From UBA5536 sp964592595 (lineage in GTDB: Bacteria > Bacteroidota > Bacteroidia > Bacteroidales > F082): a stretch of DNA of 64,000 nucleotides. The position numbers and the translations under genes were made by a program. Every line of letters starts with the position of its first letter. The stretch's first letter is position 1. Shown piece after piece: positions 8,554 to 18,369 of this stretch. The notes beneath the pieces are model-generated. The model did not search any database. It was not told where the DNA came from and worked only from the letters and a program-made list of their open reading frames with translations. The stretch is from contig CAZQFH010000008.1 in the NCBI GenBank assembly GCA_964592595.1, positions 1 to 64,000 of the forward strand. The letters run 5' to 3'.

Positions 8554-9723
8554 ATGAGAACGCTTTATCAGAAATTTGAAACACTTTTACAGGCAACAAC
8601 AACGGATTTTAAACGCTACCTCTACGATAAAATCTACTGGGATAGCAGAATGATTGGGATTATTGGTCCGCGAGGGGTTGGTAAAACAACCATGATTTTG
8701 CAACGTATTAAAGAAAGTTTGGGCAGCAAAATTGCCTTGTATGTCTCCGCAGATGATATGTACTTTGGTGAAAACAGGCTTTATGATTTAGCAGATGACT
8801 TCTTCAAACATGACGGACAATTTTTATTTATTGACGAAATTCATAAGTATGAGGACTGGTCTCGTGAACTAAAAAATATTTATGATGCATTCCCGGGTTT
8901 AAAAATCGTTTTTACGGGATCTTCTGTGCTTGATATACTTAAAGGCTCTGCCGATTTGAGTCGACGGGCTATCATCTATCATCTGCAAGGACTATCATTT
9001 CGTGAATATTTAAAATTCTTTCATAATCTTGATTCAGCAGTTTATTCATTAGAGCAAATCATAAAGCATGAGGTGAAACTTGAAAACATTCAGCATCCGC
9101 TGCCGCTGTTCAATGATTACTTAAGAAGAGGGTACTATCCATTTGGAATAGAGCATGAAATGAATTTACGTTTAGGTCAAATCATTGTTCAAACGCTGGA
9201 ATCTGATATACCGCATTATGCAAACCTAAACGTTGGAACAAGTCGTAAACTAAAACGCCTACTTGCCATTATTGCTGAAAGTGCACCCTTTAAACCCAAT
9301 TTCTCTAAAATAGCTGAATTGATTAAAGTAAGCCGAAATTCTCTTGATGACTATTTCACCTACATGGAAAATGCAGGGCTTATCAAGCAACTGCGAAATG
9401 AAACAGGCGCTATTAGGGGATTAGGTAAAGTGAACAAAGTTTATCTGGATAACACAAATATTATTTTTAGCCTGGTAGGCGATCAATCAAATATTGGAAA
9501 TATTCGGGAAACCTTCTTTTTTAATCAGATGTGCCTTGAAAATGAGGTGACCGCTTCAAAAAAGGCTGATTTTGTGATTGATAACTATATATTTGAGGTT
9601 GGAGAGAAAAATAAGCAACAAAATCAAATAGAAAAAGACGTCAATTCATTTATAGTAAAAGATGATATTGAATATGGATACCACAATGTGATTCCGCTTT
9701 GGGCTTTCGGAATGAATTACTAA
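8554..9723 (+). CDS. AAA_14/DUF4143-type ATPase
   Basis: A 389-residue P-loop protein. Walker A is GPRGVGKTT (about residues 35-43) and Walker B is FLFIDEIHKY; a sensor-like Thr-Gly-Ser-Ser (IVFTGSSVLDI) follows. The C-terminal half resembles DUF4143, a helical region followed by a nuclease-like fold ending FEVGEKNKQQNQIEKDVNSF. Members of this family are common, patchily distributed, and often tied to mobile or defence loci, but no partner gene is present here. It stands alone between two intergenic gaps with its own promoter. The biochemical role is unknown. Confidence 0.85.
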   Translation: MRTLYQKFETLLQATTTDFKRYLYDKIYWDSRMIGIIGPRGVGKTTMILQRIKESLGSKIALYVSADDMYFGENRLYDLADDFFKHDGQFLFIDEIHKYEDWSRELKNIYDAFPGLKIVFTGSSVLDILKGSADLSRRAIIYHLQGLSFREYLKFFHNLDSAVYSLEQIIKHEVKLENIQHPLPLFNDYLRRGYYPFGIEHEMNLRLGQIIVQTLESDIPHYANLNVGTSRKLKRLLAIIAESAPFKPNFSKIAELIKVSRNSLDDYFTYMENAGLIKQLRNETGAIRGLGKVNKVYLDNTNIIFSLVGDQSNIGNIRETFFFNQMCLENEVTASKKADFVIDNYIFEVGEKNKQQNQIEKDVNSFIVKDDIEYGYHNVIPLWAFGMNY

Positions 9724-9930
9724 GCGGGGATTCTAAAAATCATGTTTTCGATACGTGAACAAATTTTAAACTGTGGACTACTAGTATAAATGAAGACTTT
9801 TTAATTTAAGAACAACGAAAAAAGCAATTAACTCCCGTAAGAGTAGTTAATTTACTACAAATAAGACAATGAGCATAAAACTTATACCCAAGCTAAACGT
9901 TATACTTGCGATAACAAAATACTTGATTGA

Positions 9931-12291
9931 ATGATGCTTTTCTGGCGGTTGGTAAAGGGGTTTATACTGGTTGTTTTTTTAAGTTTTAGTGCTAAGTTGC
10001 AAGCCGAAGACGAATTGGCAAAACCATACATTACACTTAGCGGATACATCAGTGATGACACAAATGGCGAGATGCTTATCGGCGGATCTGTTTACGTAGC
10101 TGAGATCTCCGGAGGGACAGTAACCAATGTTTACGGATTTTATTCACTTCGCCTCGATCCCGGAACCTACAATATTTCCTGGTCATACATTGGATATGAA
10201 TCACAAAACCTCAGCTTAGACCTTAAACGTGATACCGTTATCAACATCAGGTTATTACCGCAAAATTTAAACCTTGAAGAAGTAGTAATTACAGGTGAAT
10301 CGGTGACGGAACAAATCAGCCGGGCGCAGATGAGCGTGGCACGACTTGATATCAAAAGCATCAGGCAGATACCTGCCTTTATGGGTGAGGTGGATGTTAT
10401 CAAAGCCCTTCAACTGCTTCCGGGCGTGCAGGCCACTTCCGAAGGAGGCTCCGGTTTTAGTGTGCGTGGTGGCAGTCCCGATCAAAACCTCATCCTGCTC
10501 GACGAAGCCCTGGTGTACAATCCTTCGCATCTGCTTGGCTTTTTCTCTGTTTTTAACAACGACGCCGTAAAAAGCGTTGAGCTATACAAAGGCGACATCC
10601 CTTCGGAATATGGTGGCAGACTTTCATCGGTGGTTGATGTGCGGATGAATGATGGCAATTCTCAACGCTTTTCAGGACAAGGTGGTATAGGTTCTATCTC
10701 GAGCCGGCTTAATCTGGAAGGCCCTATCCAAAAAGACAAATCATCCTTTATGATCGCTGGTCGTCGCACCTACGCCGACCTTTTTCTGATGCTCTCGCCG
10801 GACGAACAAATTCGCGATAACACCCTTTATTTTTACGATTTTAATGCAAAAGCCAACTATATTTTCAACGACAAAAACCGTCTTTTTGTGAGTGGCTATT
10901 TTGGAAAAGATGTATTTAAAAACGCAAACTTTGGCATGGGATGGGGCAATCAAACCCTTACACTGAGGTGGAATCACCTTTTCACCAGTAAGATATTCTC
11001 AAATTTTTCCTTGATTTACAGTCGTTTCAATTATGATTTGGGCATCCCTGAGGGCCAACCCAATGCCTTTGAATGGAATGCACAGATGAGGGATTACAGC
11101 CTCAAAAGCGATTTCACCTGGTTTGCTACAGCTAACAGCACCTTAAAGTTTGGTTTGCAATCGACCTATCACAGTTTCAGGCCGGGAACGGCACAGGGCA
11201 TTGGCGAAGAAACTGCATTCAATAAACTGGAAGTTCCGAGATCCTATGCCATCGAAAGCGGCATTTACCTCAGCAACGAACATAAGATCGGCACACGACT
11301 TACACTCAAATACGGTGTGCGTTGGAGCATTTTTAACAACATTGGCGAAGGCACAGTCTATCAATTTGATGAAAAATACGAAAAAACAGATTCGATCAGC
11401 TATCCTGCCGGAGAGATCTATCAAACCTATATGCATCTTGAGCCACGTTTTAGCCTCGCCTGGAAACTGGATGAATTTTCATCGATCAAGGCAGCTTACA
11501 CCCGCAACGTGCAATATGTGCACCTGGCGCAAAACTCGACAGCCGGAACACCGCTCGATATTTGGTTTCCTTCCAGTCCGAACGTAAAACCACAGCTTGG
11601 TGACCAGTTTTCGACAGGATATTTTCGTTACTTTCCGAAAGAAAAACTGGAAACATCCGTTGAAGGTTTTTATAAGCTGAACAACAATGCCATAGATTTT
11701 AAGGATCATGCCGAATTGCTGCTCAATGAATACCTTGAAGGTGAGTTGCGTTTTGGCAAAGCATGGTCTTATGGCCTTGAGTTTCTTGTCAGGCTCAACG
11801 AAGGACGGCTCAATGGCTGGGTGAGCTATACCTGGTCGCGTACCTTTCGTGAAATACCCGAAATCAATAAGGGCGAGGCTTATCCTGCCAGCTACGATCG
11901 TCCGCATGATATTTCGATCGTTGCCAACTACAAACTCTCAAAACGTATCGACCTGGGAGCCAATTGGGTATATAGCACAGGCTCAGCAGTAACCTTTCCT
12001 ACCGGTCGTTTTGCAATCGGCAACACCATTGCGCCTGTTTACAGCGATCGCAATGCCTATCGCCTGCCCGATTATCACCGGCTCGACCTTTCTGTTACGC
12101 TCAGACAAAAACTAAAACCCAATCGCAAATGGATCGGCGAATGGAATTTATCGCTTTATAATGCCTACTACCGCAAAAATCCCTGGGTGATCAATTTTAT
12201 TGCCGATCCGGAACAACCCAATGTAACAAAGGCAGAAATGACCTATCTCTTTGGCATTGTACCAGCAATCACCTATAATTTTAAGTTTTAA
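9931..12291 (+). CDS. TonB-dependent receptor with N-terminal carboxypeptidase-like domain
   Basis: Outer-membrane transporter of 786 residues. The order is: a signal peptide (about 1-25, cleavage near LQA/EDE), a CarboxypepD_reg-like beta-sandwich (about 33-115, with TNVYGFYSLRLDPGTY), a plug (about 140-250, with GFSVRGGSPDQNLILLDE and YGGRLSSVVDVRMNDG), and a beta barrel ending in aromatic NFKF. The DUF4249 lipoprotein gene follows two bases later; this pair is a frequent Bacteroidota arrangement and suggests a receptor-lipoprotein complex. The ligand is unknown; there are no sugar-utilisation genes nearby, so it is not an obvious SusC. M1 or M2 could be the start. Confidence 0.93.
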   Translation: MMLFWRLVKGFILVVFLSFSAKLQAEDELAKPYITLSGYISDDTNGEMLIGGSVYVAEISGGTVTNVYGFYSLRLDPGTYNISWSYIGYESQNLSLDLKRDTVINIRLLPQNLNLEEVVITGESVTEQISRAQMSVARLDIKSIRQIPAFMGEVDVIKALQLLPGVQATSEGGSGFSVRGGSPDQNLILLDEALVYNPSHLLGFFSVFNNDAVKSVELYKGDIPSEYGGRLSSVVDVRMNDGNSQRFSGQGGIGSISSRLNLEGPIQKDKSSFMIAGRRTYADLFLMLSPDEQIRDNTLYFYDFNAKANYIFNDKNRLFVSGYFGKDVFKNANFGMGWGNQTLTLRWNHLFTSKIFSNFSLIYSRFNYDLGIPEGQPNAFEWNAQMRDYSLKSDFTWFATANSTLKFGLQSTYHSFRPGTAQGIGEETAFNKLEVPRSYAIESGIYLSNEHKIGTRLTLKYGVRWSIFNNIGEGTVYQFDEKYEKTDSISYPAGEIYQTYMHLEPRFSLAWKLDEFSSIKAAYTRNVQYVHLAQNSTAGTPLDIWFPSSPNVKPQLGDQFSTGYFRYFPKEKLETSVEGFYKLNNNAIDFKDHAELLLNEYLEGELRFGKAWSYGLEFLVRLNEGRLNGWVSYTWSRTFREIPEINKGEAYPASYDRPHDISIVANYKLSKRIDLGANWVYSTGSAVTFPTGRFAIGNTIAPVYSDRNAYRLPDYHRLDLSVTLRQKLKPNRKWIGEWNLSLYNAYYRKNPWVINFIADPEQPNVTKAEMTYLFGIVPAITYNFKF

Positions 12292-12293
12292 CG

Positions 12294-13154
12294 ATGAGCC
12301 AGATAATTAAACATATTTTCGGTATTGTTTATGCAGCTGTAATTTTTACATCCTGTACAGAAACGATTGATATTGAACTGGATGAAACCTACACCAGACT
12401 CGTTATTGACGGACAGATTAGCACTGATACCATGGCTCATGAAATCCGTTTGAGCAAATCGGCCAGCTATTTTTCCAATACCGAACCCCCTGCAGTAAGT
12501 GGTGCAGAAATAATATTGGATGATGATCAGCAACAATTTGTTCTAACAGAGATTCCGATTGGCAGTGGACAATATTTCACTCCTGAAAATTATTTCGGGA
12601 AGCCTGGGAACACTTATACATTAAACATTAATCTGACTGAAGAAATAGGTGAATCCATGAATTACCAAGCTCAAAATATTATGGCCACCACGGATTTTAT
12701 TTTGGATTCGATTATGCTGGAATACCGTGAACCCTTTGGTTTTTGGATGGTGATGCTCTATGCCTACGACCCTCCAACGACAGACTTTTACAGACTTGAT
12801 GCTTTTCGCAATGGCGTAATTCTAACGGATACAGCCTACCGTACTTCTATATCAGACGACAGGCTTTTTAATGGCAACAACACCAATGGCAGCGCCGTCA
12901 TGTTTTTGTACGAAGATGAAGTTCAGCTGGGCGACACCATCAGCTTGCGGATGGCCGCTATCAGCAAGGCTTATTATGAGTTTCTTTTTGAACTTCGCAA
13001 CGAAAGCGGATTCAGTAATCCACTGTTTGGCGGTCCTCCTGCTAATATCAATTCAAACCTTCAGGAAGATGGATTGGGATTTTTTGGCACCATGAAAACA
13101 GCCCGAACTGAACTAATTATCACTGAAGCACTTTTGGACAGTTTGCGTAACTGA
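12294..13154 (+). CDS. DUF4249 family surface lipoprotein
   Basis: A 286-residue lipoprotein; the signal MSQIIKHIFGIVYAAVIFTSC ends in the lipobox FTSC. After it come TETIDIELDETYTRLVIDGQIS and a beta-rich domain with the family-like phrase EIRLSKSASYFSNTEPPAVSGAEI. DUF4249 proteins are almost always encoded beside TonB receptors with a carboxypeptidase-like domain, as here. The role, possibly as a receptor lid or ligand binder, is inferred. The spacing of two bases from the receptor indicates one transcript. Confidence 0.9.
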   Translation: MSQIIKHIFGIVYAAVIFTSCTETIDIELDETYTRLVIDGQISTDTMAHEIRLSKSASYFSNTEPPAVSGAEIILDDDQQQFVLTEIPIGSGQYFTPENYFGKPGNTYTLNINLTEEIGESMNYQAQNIMATTDFILDSIMLEYREPFGFWMVMLYAYDPPTTDFYRLDAFRNGVILTDTAYRTSISDDRLFNGNNTNGSAVMFLYEDEVQLGDTISLRMAAISKAYYEFLFELRNESGFSNPLFGGPPANINSNLQEDGLGFFGTMKTARTELIITEALLDSLRN

Positions 13155-13210
13155 GTAAGTCGCTCCACAATTGGCTTCACACTGCTTTTCATCAAGCTTA
13201 ATTTATTCCG

Positions 13211-13218
13211 TACTTTTG
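13211..13218 (+). promoter_or_regulatory. -7 element upstream of purB
   Basis: TACTTTTG matches TAnnTTTG and lies 20 bases before the purB ATG. A clear -33 TTTG is not visible. Confidence 0.4.
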
Positions 13219-13238
13219 CAGATAAATTAACCTGATAT

Positions 13239-14603
13239 ATGGAAATATCTGCTCTTACTGCCATTTCACCTGTAGATGGACGATACAGAAATAAAACTGC
13301 TGCCTTGGCCGATTATTTTTCGGAGTATGCACTCATCCGCTATCGGGTGATGGTTGAAGTGAATTATTTTGTAGCATTATGCGAGTTGCCTTTGCCTCAG
13401 CTGCAAACCTTTAAACAAGAAGACTTTGATCTGCTGCATGCAATTTATGAAGAATTTACGCCGGAGGATGCCGAAGAAATAAAAAAGATTGAACAGGAAA
13501 CCAATCATGATGTTAAAGCAGTGGAATACTTTCTGAAAAAGCGCTTTGATGATTATGGCTGGCAACAATTCAAAGAATTCATTCATTTTGGGCTTACTTC
13601 TCAGGATATCAATAATGTAGCTCTTCCATTATCTATTCGTGATGCCCATCGGCTGGAGCTAATGCCTTTGCTCGAAAACCTCTTGCAACAAATCATCACA
13701 CGCTCGTATGAGTGGGCCGACATAAGTATGCTGGCTCGCACACACGGACAGCCTGCCAGCCCTACCAGACTGGGAAAGGAAATTTATGTGTTTGCCGAAC
13801 GACTCGAAAACCAAATAGATTTAATAAAAAGCATCCCGTTTTCGGCTAAGTTTGGAGGAGCTACCGGAAATTTCAACGCCCATCAGGTGGCCTATCCTCA
13901 AGTGAACTGGGAACAATTTGCTTGCCGGTTTATCACAAAAAACCTTGAATTGCATCGTCAGCGAACTACCACTCAAATAGAACATTACGATTACCTGGCA
14001 GCCTATTTTGACGCCCTCAAACGCATCAACACCATCCTGCTCGATCTGAGCCGTGATATCTGGCTTTATGTTTCGATGGACTACTTCAAACAGAAAATCA
14101 AAGCAGGTGAAGTGGGTTCCTCGGCCATGCCACACAAGGTAAATCCCATCGATTTCGAAAATGCAGAAGGAAATCTGGGCATAGCCAATGCGCTTTTCGA
14201 GCACCTGAGCGCCAAGCTACCAGTGAGTCGGCTGCAGCGTGATTTAACCGATTCAACCGTTACACGTAATGTTGGCATTCCAATAGCACATTCGCTCATT
14301 GCCCTTAAATCCATCGAAAAAGGTCTGGGAAAACTCTTGCTCAACAAAGAGAAAATTGCAGATGATTTGGAAAAGAATATATTGGTTGTTGCCGAAGGCA
14401 TTCAAACCATTCTGCGTCGCGAAGGTGTTGAAGGCGCTTATGAGTTGCTAAAGGAATTTACCCGTACAAATGAAAAAATTGATCGCCAGGCAATTTTCAA
14501 TTTCATTGAAAAACTGCCTGTTAAAGCTGAAATAAAATCAGAACTACACACAATAACACCTGAAAATTACACCGGAATCAACCTTCTAAGACAAGATTCA
14601 TGA
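13239..14603 (+). CDS. purB: Adenylosuccinate lyase
   Basis: Cleaves SAICAR to AICAR and adenylosuccinate to AMP in purine synthesis. A 454-residue fumarase/aspartase superfamily enzyme. The N-terminus SALTAISPVDGRYRNKT is diagnostic; general acid/base residues are in ARTHGQPASPT (His169) and the flexible signature loop GSSAMPHKVNPIDFENAEGN (Ser294/295). The length agrees with the E. coli-like PurB. The last four bases overlap the ATG of the following exporter gene (ATGA), which implies translational coupling although the functions differ. Confidence 0.96.
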   Translation: MEISALTAISPVDGRYRNKTAALADYFSEYALIRYRVMVEVNYFVALCELPLPQLQTFKQEDFDLLHAIYEEFTPEDAEEIKKIEQETNHDVKAVEYFLKKRFDDYGWQQFKEFIHFGLTSQDINNVALPLSIRDAHRLELMPLLENLLQQIITRSYEWADISMLARTHGQPASPTRLGKEIYVFAERLENQIDLIKSIPFSAKFGGATGNFNAHQVAYPQVNWEQFACRFITKNLELHRQRTTTQIEHYDYLAAYFDALKRINTILLDLSRDIWLYVSMDYFKQKIKAGEVGSSAMPHKVNPIDFENAEGNLGIANALFEHLSAKLPVSRLQRDLTDSTVTRNVGIPIAHSLIALKSIEKGLGKLLLNKEKIADDLEKNILVVAEGIQTILRREGVEGAYELLKEFTRTNEKIDRQAIFNFIEKLPVKAEIKSELHTITPENYTGINLLRQDS

Positions 14604-16420
14604 AGAAATTCTATCGGGTTTTGGCCTATATCAAACCCTATTGGGGTTATGCAGTCCTCAACGTAATTTTTAACCTGCTTACGATTGTATTTTCGCTTTT
14701 TTCGATGACACTGCTGGTTCCTTTTTTGAACCTGCTCTTTAGCACCGAGGCATTGGTTACTGACAAACCCGAAATAGCACTTAGCGCAGACTCCCTTATC
14801 CAGCTTTTGAATTATTATATCAGCAAGATAATCATTGAACAGGGTCAGCTACAGGCACTTATATATATTTGTATTATTCTTGTTGTCGCTTTTTTCCTAC
14901 GCAACCTCACGCGGTTTTTCGCCATGTTTTACATGGCCAACGTGCGCATTGGATCGGTAAAAGACATTCGTAATGCGATTTATAAAAAGATTCTCATTCT
15001 GCCGCTTTCGTTCTACAACAAACACCGCAAAGGCGACATCATTTCAAGGGTAACAACTGATGTTCAGGAGGTAGAGTATTCAATTATGAATTACCTCGAA
15101 ATGATTGTGCGCGAACCAATTACAATTTTAGCCTATATTGCTTTTATGTTTAGTGTAAGCCCACAACTTACGCTTTTTGTGTTGGTTCTGCTTCCAATCA
15201 CAGGTCTTTTAATCGGGCAAATTGGAAAAAGTTTGCGCAAAAGTTCCAAAATAGGTCAAGCCAGGATGGCAGGCATGCTGTCAACGATTGAAGAAACCAT
15301 AAGTGGTTTGAGGATAATCAAAGCTTTTAGCGCTATAAATTATTCCGATACCCGTTTTAAAGATCAAAATAGTTTGTTTTCGCGTCTGATGGTCAGCATT
15401 TATCGTCGCAGGGATTTAAGTTCGCCGCTAAGCGAATTTCTCTCTTCATTTGTAATTGTCATTGTTCTTTGGTTTGGCGGCCAATTAGTTTTGGGAGATT
15501 CTGCTGTAATTCAGGCAGCTGATTTTATCGTTTATATCATTGTCTTTTCTCAAATTATTCCACCCGCAAAAACCTTTGCTCAGGGATTCTACAGCATTCA
15601 GAAAGGAATTGCATCCGCCGAACGCATCTTCGAAATTTTGGATGCTGAAGAAGTAATCACCGAAAAACCAAAGGCCAAAGGCATAAAAACATTTGAAAAA
15701 AATATTGAATACCGGGATGTTCAATTCAGCTACGATAAAGAACCCGTGCTAAAAGGAATCAACCTGAATATAGAAAAAGGAAAGCTTATCGCCCTTGTAG
15801 GAGAATCGGGAGGTGGAAAATCTACAATGGTTGATTTGCTGCCAAGGTTTTATGATGTTGTTGATGGCCAGATACTTATTGATGGGACAGACATCCGCGA
15901 TTACAAAATTGATGATTTGCGCGAATTGATGGGAATTGTTACGCAGGAGAGCATTTTATTTAACGACTCTGTTTTCAATAATATCGCCTTTGGCAACACT
16001 TCTGCCACAATGGAATCGGTAATAGAGGCTGCAAAAGTAGCCAACGCGCACGAATTTATCATGCGTCTCGAAAACGGCTACGAAACATATATCGGCGATC
16101 GTGGTATGAACCTAAGCGGAGGTCAACGGCAACGTTTGAGCATTGCCAGAGCTGTGCTAAAAAATCCTCCCATACTTATACTTGACGAAGCCACCTCGTC
16201 GCTCGACACTGAATCTGAGCGCCTTGTACAAGATGCACTGGCCAAAGTAATGAGCAGCCGCACTTCTGTAGTTATCGCACACAGGCTTTCCACAATTCAG
16301 CATGCCGATGAAATAATCGTTATCGTTCAGGGCGAAATTAACGAAAGAGGTTCACACGACGAACTGCTCCAAAGTAAAGGCGTGTACCGGCGACTGCACG
16401 ATTTACAGACTTTTTCGTAA
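14600..16420 (+). CDS. ABC exporter, MsbA-like (fused permease and ATPase)
   Basis: A 606-residue half-transporter. The N-terminal ABC membrane domain (about 1-330) has six predicted helices and the coupling segment KKILILPLSFYNKHRKGDIISRVTTDVQEVE. The ATPase domain has Walker A GESGGGKST, Q-loop MGIVTQESILFND, signature LSGGQRQR, Walker B ILILDEATSSLD and H-loop VVIAHRLST. This architecture matches MsbA-type lipid A flippases, but drug or peptide export cannot be excluded from sequence alone. It overlaps purB by four bases. Confidence 0.9.
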   Translation: MKKFYRVLAYIKPYWGYAVLNVIFNLLTIVFSLFSMTLLVPFLNLLFSTEALVTDKPEIALSADSLIQLLNYYISKIIIEQGQLQALIYICIILVVAFFLRNLTRFFAMFYMANVRIGSVKDIRNAIYKKILILPLSFYNKHRKGDIISRVTTDVQEVEYSIMNYLEMIVREPITILAYIAFMFSVSPQLTLFVLVLLPITGLLIGQIGKSLRKSSKIGQARMAGMLSTIEETISGLRIIKAFSAINYSDTRFKDQNSLFSRLMVSIYRRRDLSSPLSEFLSSFVIVIVLWFGGQLVLGDSAVIQAADFIVYIIVFSQIIPPAKTFAQGFYSIQKGIASAERIFEILDAEEVITEKPKAKGIKTFEKNIEYRDVQFSYDKEPVLKGINLNIEKGKLIALVGESGGGKSTMVDLLPRFYDVVDGQILIDGTDIRDYKIDDLRELMGIVTQESILFNDSVFNNIAFGNTSATMESVIEAAKVANAHEFIMRLENGYETYIGDRGMNLSGGQRQRLSIARAVLKNPPILILDEATSSLDTESERLVQDALAKVMSSRTSVVIAHRLSTIQHADEIIVIVQGEINERGSHDELLQSKGVYRRLHDLQTFS

Positions 16421-16468
16421 TCAATCACGATTTCGTTTATTTTTGCCAAAAATTAAAACACATAGAAG

Positions 16469-16927
16469 ATGGATTTAACAAAGATTGTATCAATCTCAGG
16501 AAAGCCGGGACTCTATTTAGTTACCGGACAGGGAAAAAATAGTGTAGTAGTTGAATCACTGCTTGATAGCAAACGCTTTCCGGCCTTTGCCCAGGACAGA
16601 ATGAGCTCGCTGGAAGAAATCAGTATTTTTACTACCTCAGAAGACAAACCGCTTAAGGAAGTTTTTAAGAACATTTACGAAAAATTTGGTGAAACGCTTG
16701 ATTTTGAGGTTAAAAAAATATCCAATGAAGAATTAAAGGAAAAGTTTGCAAGTGTCCTGCCCGATTTTGACGAAGAAGCGGTTTACCCTTCTGATATAAA
16801 AAAAGTCTTTAACTGGTATCAGTTACTGATGGAGAAAAACATGCTCGACTTTACAGAAGAAGAAACTGAAGCAGAAACAGTTACTCCCGAAACAGAAGAG
16901 CAAAAAGAAACTACCAAAGATGAGTAA
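16469..16927 (+). CDS. DUF5606 family protein
   Basis: A 152-residue soluble protein found in Bacteroidota. The N-terminal part (MDLTKIVSISGKPGLYLVTGQGKN...) resembles a small SH3-like/beta domain, the middle is helical (FNWYQLLMEKNML), and the C-terminus is an acidic Glu/Thr-rich tail. No catalytic motif is visible. It has its own -7 element (TATTTTTG at 16438-16445) and ends at a strong terminator. Function unknown. Confidence 0.85.
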   Translation: MDLTKIVSISGKPGLYLVTGQGKNSVVVESLLDSKRFPAFAQDRMSSLEEISIFTTSEDKPLKEVFKNIYEKFGETLDFEVKKISNEELKEKFASVLPDFDEEAVYPSDIKKVFNWYQLLMEKNMLDFTEEETEAETVTPETEEQKETTKDE

Positions 16928-16930
16928 ACC

Positions 16931-16956
16931 AAAGTCCTTTTGTGGGACTTTTTTTT
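16931..16956 (+). terminator. Intrinsic terminator after the DUF5606 gene
   Basis: Stem AAAGTCC (16931-16937) / GGACTTT (16945-16951) is followed by a run of T's to 16956. It rules out the in-frame ATG at 16942 as the pyrD start, since that lies inside the hairpin. Confidence 0.85.
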
Positions 16957-16968
16957 AGATCAGGGTCG

Positions 16969-18003
16969 ATGTATAAACAGATTTTTCGTCCATTTTTCTT
17001 TCGTTTTGATGCTGAAAAAGTACATCATGCTGTTGTGGGTCTGCTAAAGTTTGGATTTAAAATTCCTGGAATAAATTGGCTTGCAAAGAAATATACTAAA
17101 GTAGCTGATCCAAAACTCGAGCGCGAGCTTTTTGGATTACATTTTAAAAATCCGGTTGGAATTGCAGCCGGATTTGATAAAAATGCGTCTGTTTATCAAG
17201 AACTTGGCGCGTTAGGTTTTAGTCATATCGAAATCGGTACTGTTACGCCAAAAGGTCAACTTGGAAATCCCAAACCACGCCTGTTTCGGCTCACTAAAGA
17301 TAAAGGCCTGATCAACCGGATGGGCTTTAATAATCTGGGACTTGAGGAGGCTGTTAAAAAGCTTCGAAACCGCAATAAAAACCTCATAATCGGGGGCAAC
17401 ATCGGCAAAAATACGGCTACTCCCAACGACAAGGCTGTTACTGATTATGTAACAAATTTCGAAGGCTTGTTCCCTGTTGTAGATTACTTTGTTGTTAATG
17501 TGAGTTGCCCGAACATTAGCGATTTGCATGAGTTGCAAGATCAGGATGCTTTGATGAAAATCTTGAATGCCATACAGCAAATCAACCTGAAAAAGGCAAA
17601 TCCAAAGCCTGTTCTGCTCAAGGTTTCGCCCGATCTGAACGAAAAACAGCTGGATGAAGTAATCGCGCTTGTTGAAGAAACCAGCATTCAGGGAGTGGTA
17701 GCAACCAATACCACCATCACCCGCCATACCCTTCAACATGATGCTGAAATGGCAAAGCAAATCGGCAATGGCGGACTGAGCGGACTTCCTATTAAAGACA
17801 GAAGTACAGCAGTAATACGTTATCTGGCCGAAAAATCAAATAAGGCCTTCCCAATTATTGGTGTAGGTGGCATTTTTACAGCCGAAGACGCCATTGAAAA
17901 ACTCAATGCAGGAGCTGATCTGGTTCAGGTTTATACAGGCTTTATTTACGAAGGCCCTCTGATCGCAAAAAGAATCAATAAAGCCATTCTCAAAAACACC
18001 TGA
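16969..18003 (+). CDS. pyrD: Dihydroorotate dehydrogenase (quinone), class 2
   Basis: Oxidises dihydroorotate to orotate with FMN and passes electrons to membrane quinone. The N-terminal amphipathic helix region (MYKQIFRPFFFRFDAEKVHHAVVG) that docks class 2 enzymes on the membrane is present. FMN and substrate motifs include NPVGIAAGFDKNA, NRMGFNNLG, VNVSCPNISDL (with the class 2 catalytic Ser region), GVVATNTT and GVGGIFTAEDA. The ATG at 16969 is chosen because the alternative at 16942 falls in the preceding terminator; this gives 344 residues, as usual. It feeds the same quinone pool used by the respiratory genes downstream. Confidence 0.94.
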   Translation: MYKQIFRPFFFRFDAEKVHHAVVGLLKFGFKIPGINWLAKKYTKVADPKLERELFGLHFKNPVGIAAGFDKNASVYQELGALGFSHIEIGTVTPKGQLGNPKPRLFRLTKDKGLINRMGFNNLGLEEAVKKLRNRNKNLIIGGNIGKNTATPNDKAVTDYVTNFEGLFPVVDYFVVNVSCPNISDLHELQDQDALMKILNAIQQINLKKANPKPVLLKVSPDLNEKQLDEVIALVEETSIQGVVATNTTITRHTLQHDAEMAKQIGNGGLSGLPIKDRSTAVIRYLAEKSNKAFPIIGVGGIFTAEDAIEKLNAGADLVQVYTGFIYEGPLIAKRINKAILKNT

Positions 18004-18015
18004 TCCTTTGCAAGA

Positions 18016-18369
18016 TTATTTGTTAGCGGCCATCAAATGGTGAATCTCCCCAGCCACCTGCCGGTTAAAAGTAAAAGCAAGGGTTTTGTAATTTACCATA
18101 TCTACAATCGTCCCGATTAAGCAAAGTCCGGCAGTAAAAAAATACAGGATTCCCATACCAATCTGATTGAGCATTACGCGATGAATACCTGCAACACCAA
18201 GCAATCCTATAAAAGCAACAAGCAAGATTATTTGCGGATCTTTTCGACGAGCGCGATACATATTGGCAAAATCCCGCATTTGATCTTCGGAATAGTCTTT
18301 TGTCAGGTTTTGCAAAAAAATCATTTCCTCGCCCTGTAAGTCGGGCATCATTTCAAAGATTTTTGTCAT
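18016..18369 (-). CDS. TM2 domain membrane protein
   Basis: A 117-residue protein with a soluble N-terminal helix region (MTKIFEMMPDLQGEEMIFLQNL) and a C-terminal TM2 domain: two hydrophobic helices (about 48-66 and 72-90) around GVAGIHRVMLNQIGMGILYFFTAG, the usual Gly-X-His-Arg connection. The function of TM2 proteins is not established. It overlaps the upstream DUF2752 gene by 17 bases, so the two are translationally linked. The pair lies downstream of the palindrome that also precedes the oxidase operons. Confidence 0.85.
   Translation of the reverse strand: MTKIFEMMPDLQGEEMIFLQNLTKDYSEDQMRDFANMYRARRKDPQIILLVAFIGLLGVAGIHRVMLNQIGMGILYFFTAGLCLIGTIVDMVNYKTLAFTFNRQVAGEIHHLMAANK

Noticed and set aside
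8554..9723. The AAA ATPase as part of a defence island or mobile element
   Set aside because: No integrase, transposase, terminal repeats or other defence genes lie around it.
16942..16968. Upstream in-frame ATG as the pyrD start
   Set aside because: It lies within the terminator stem of the preceding gene, and the added residues (GLFFRSGS) are not family-like.
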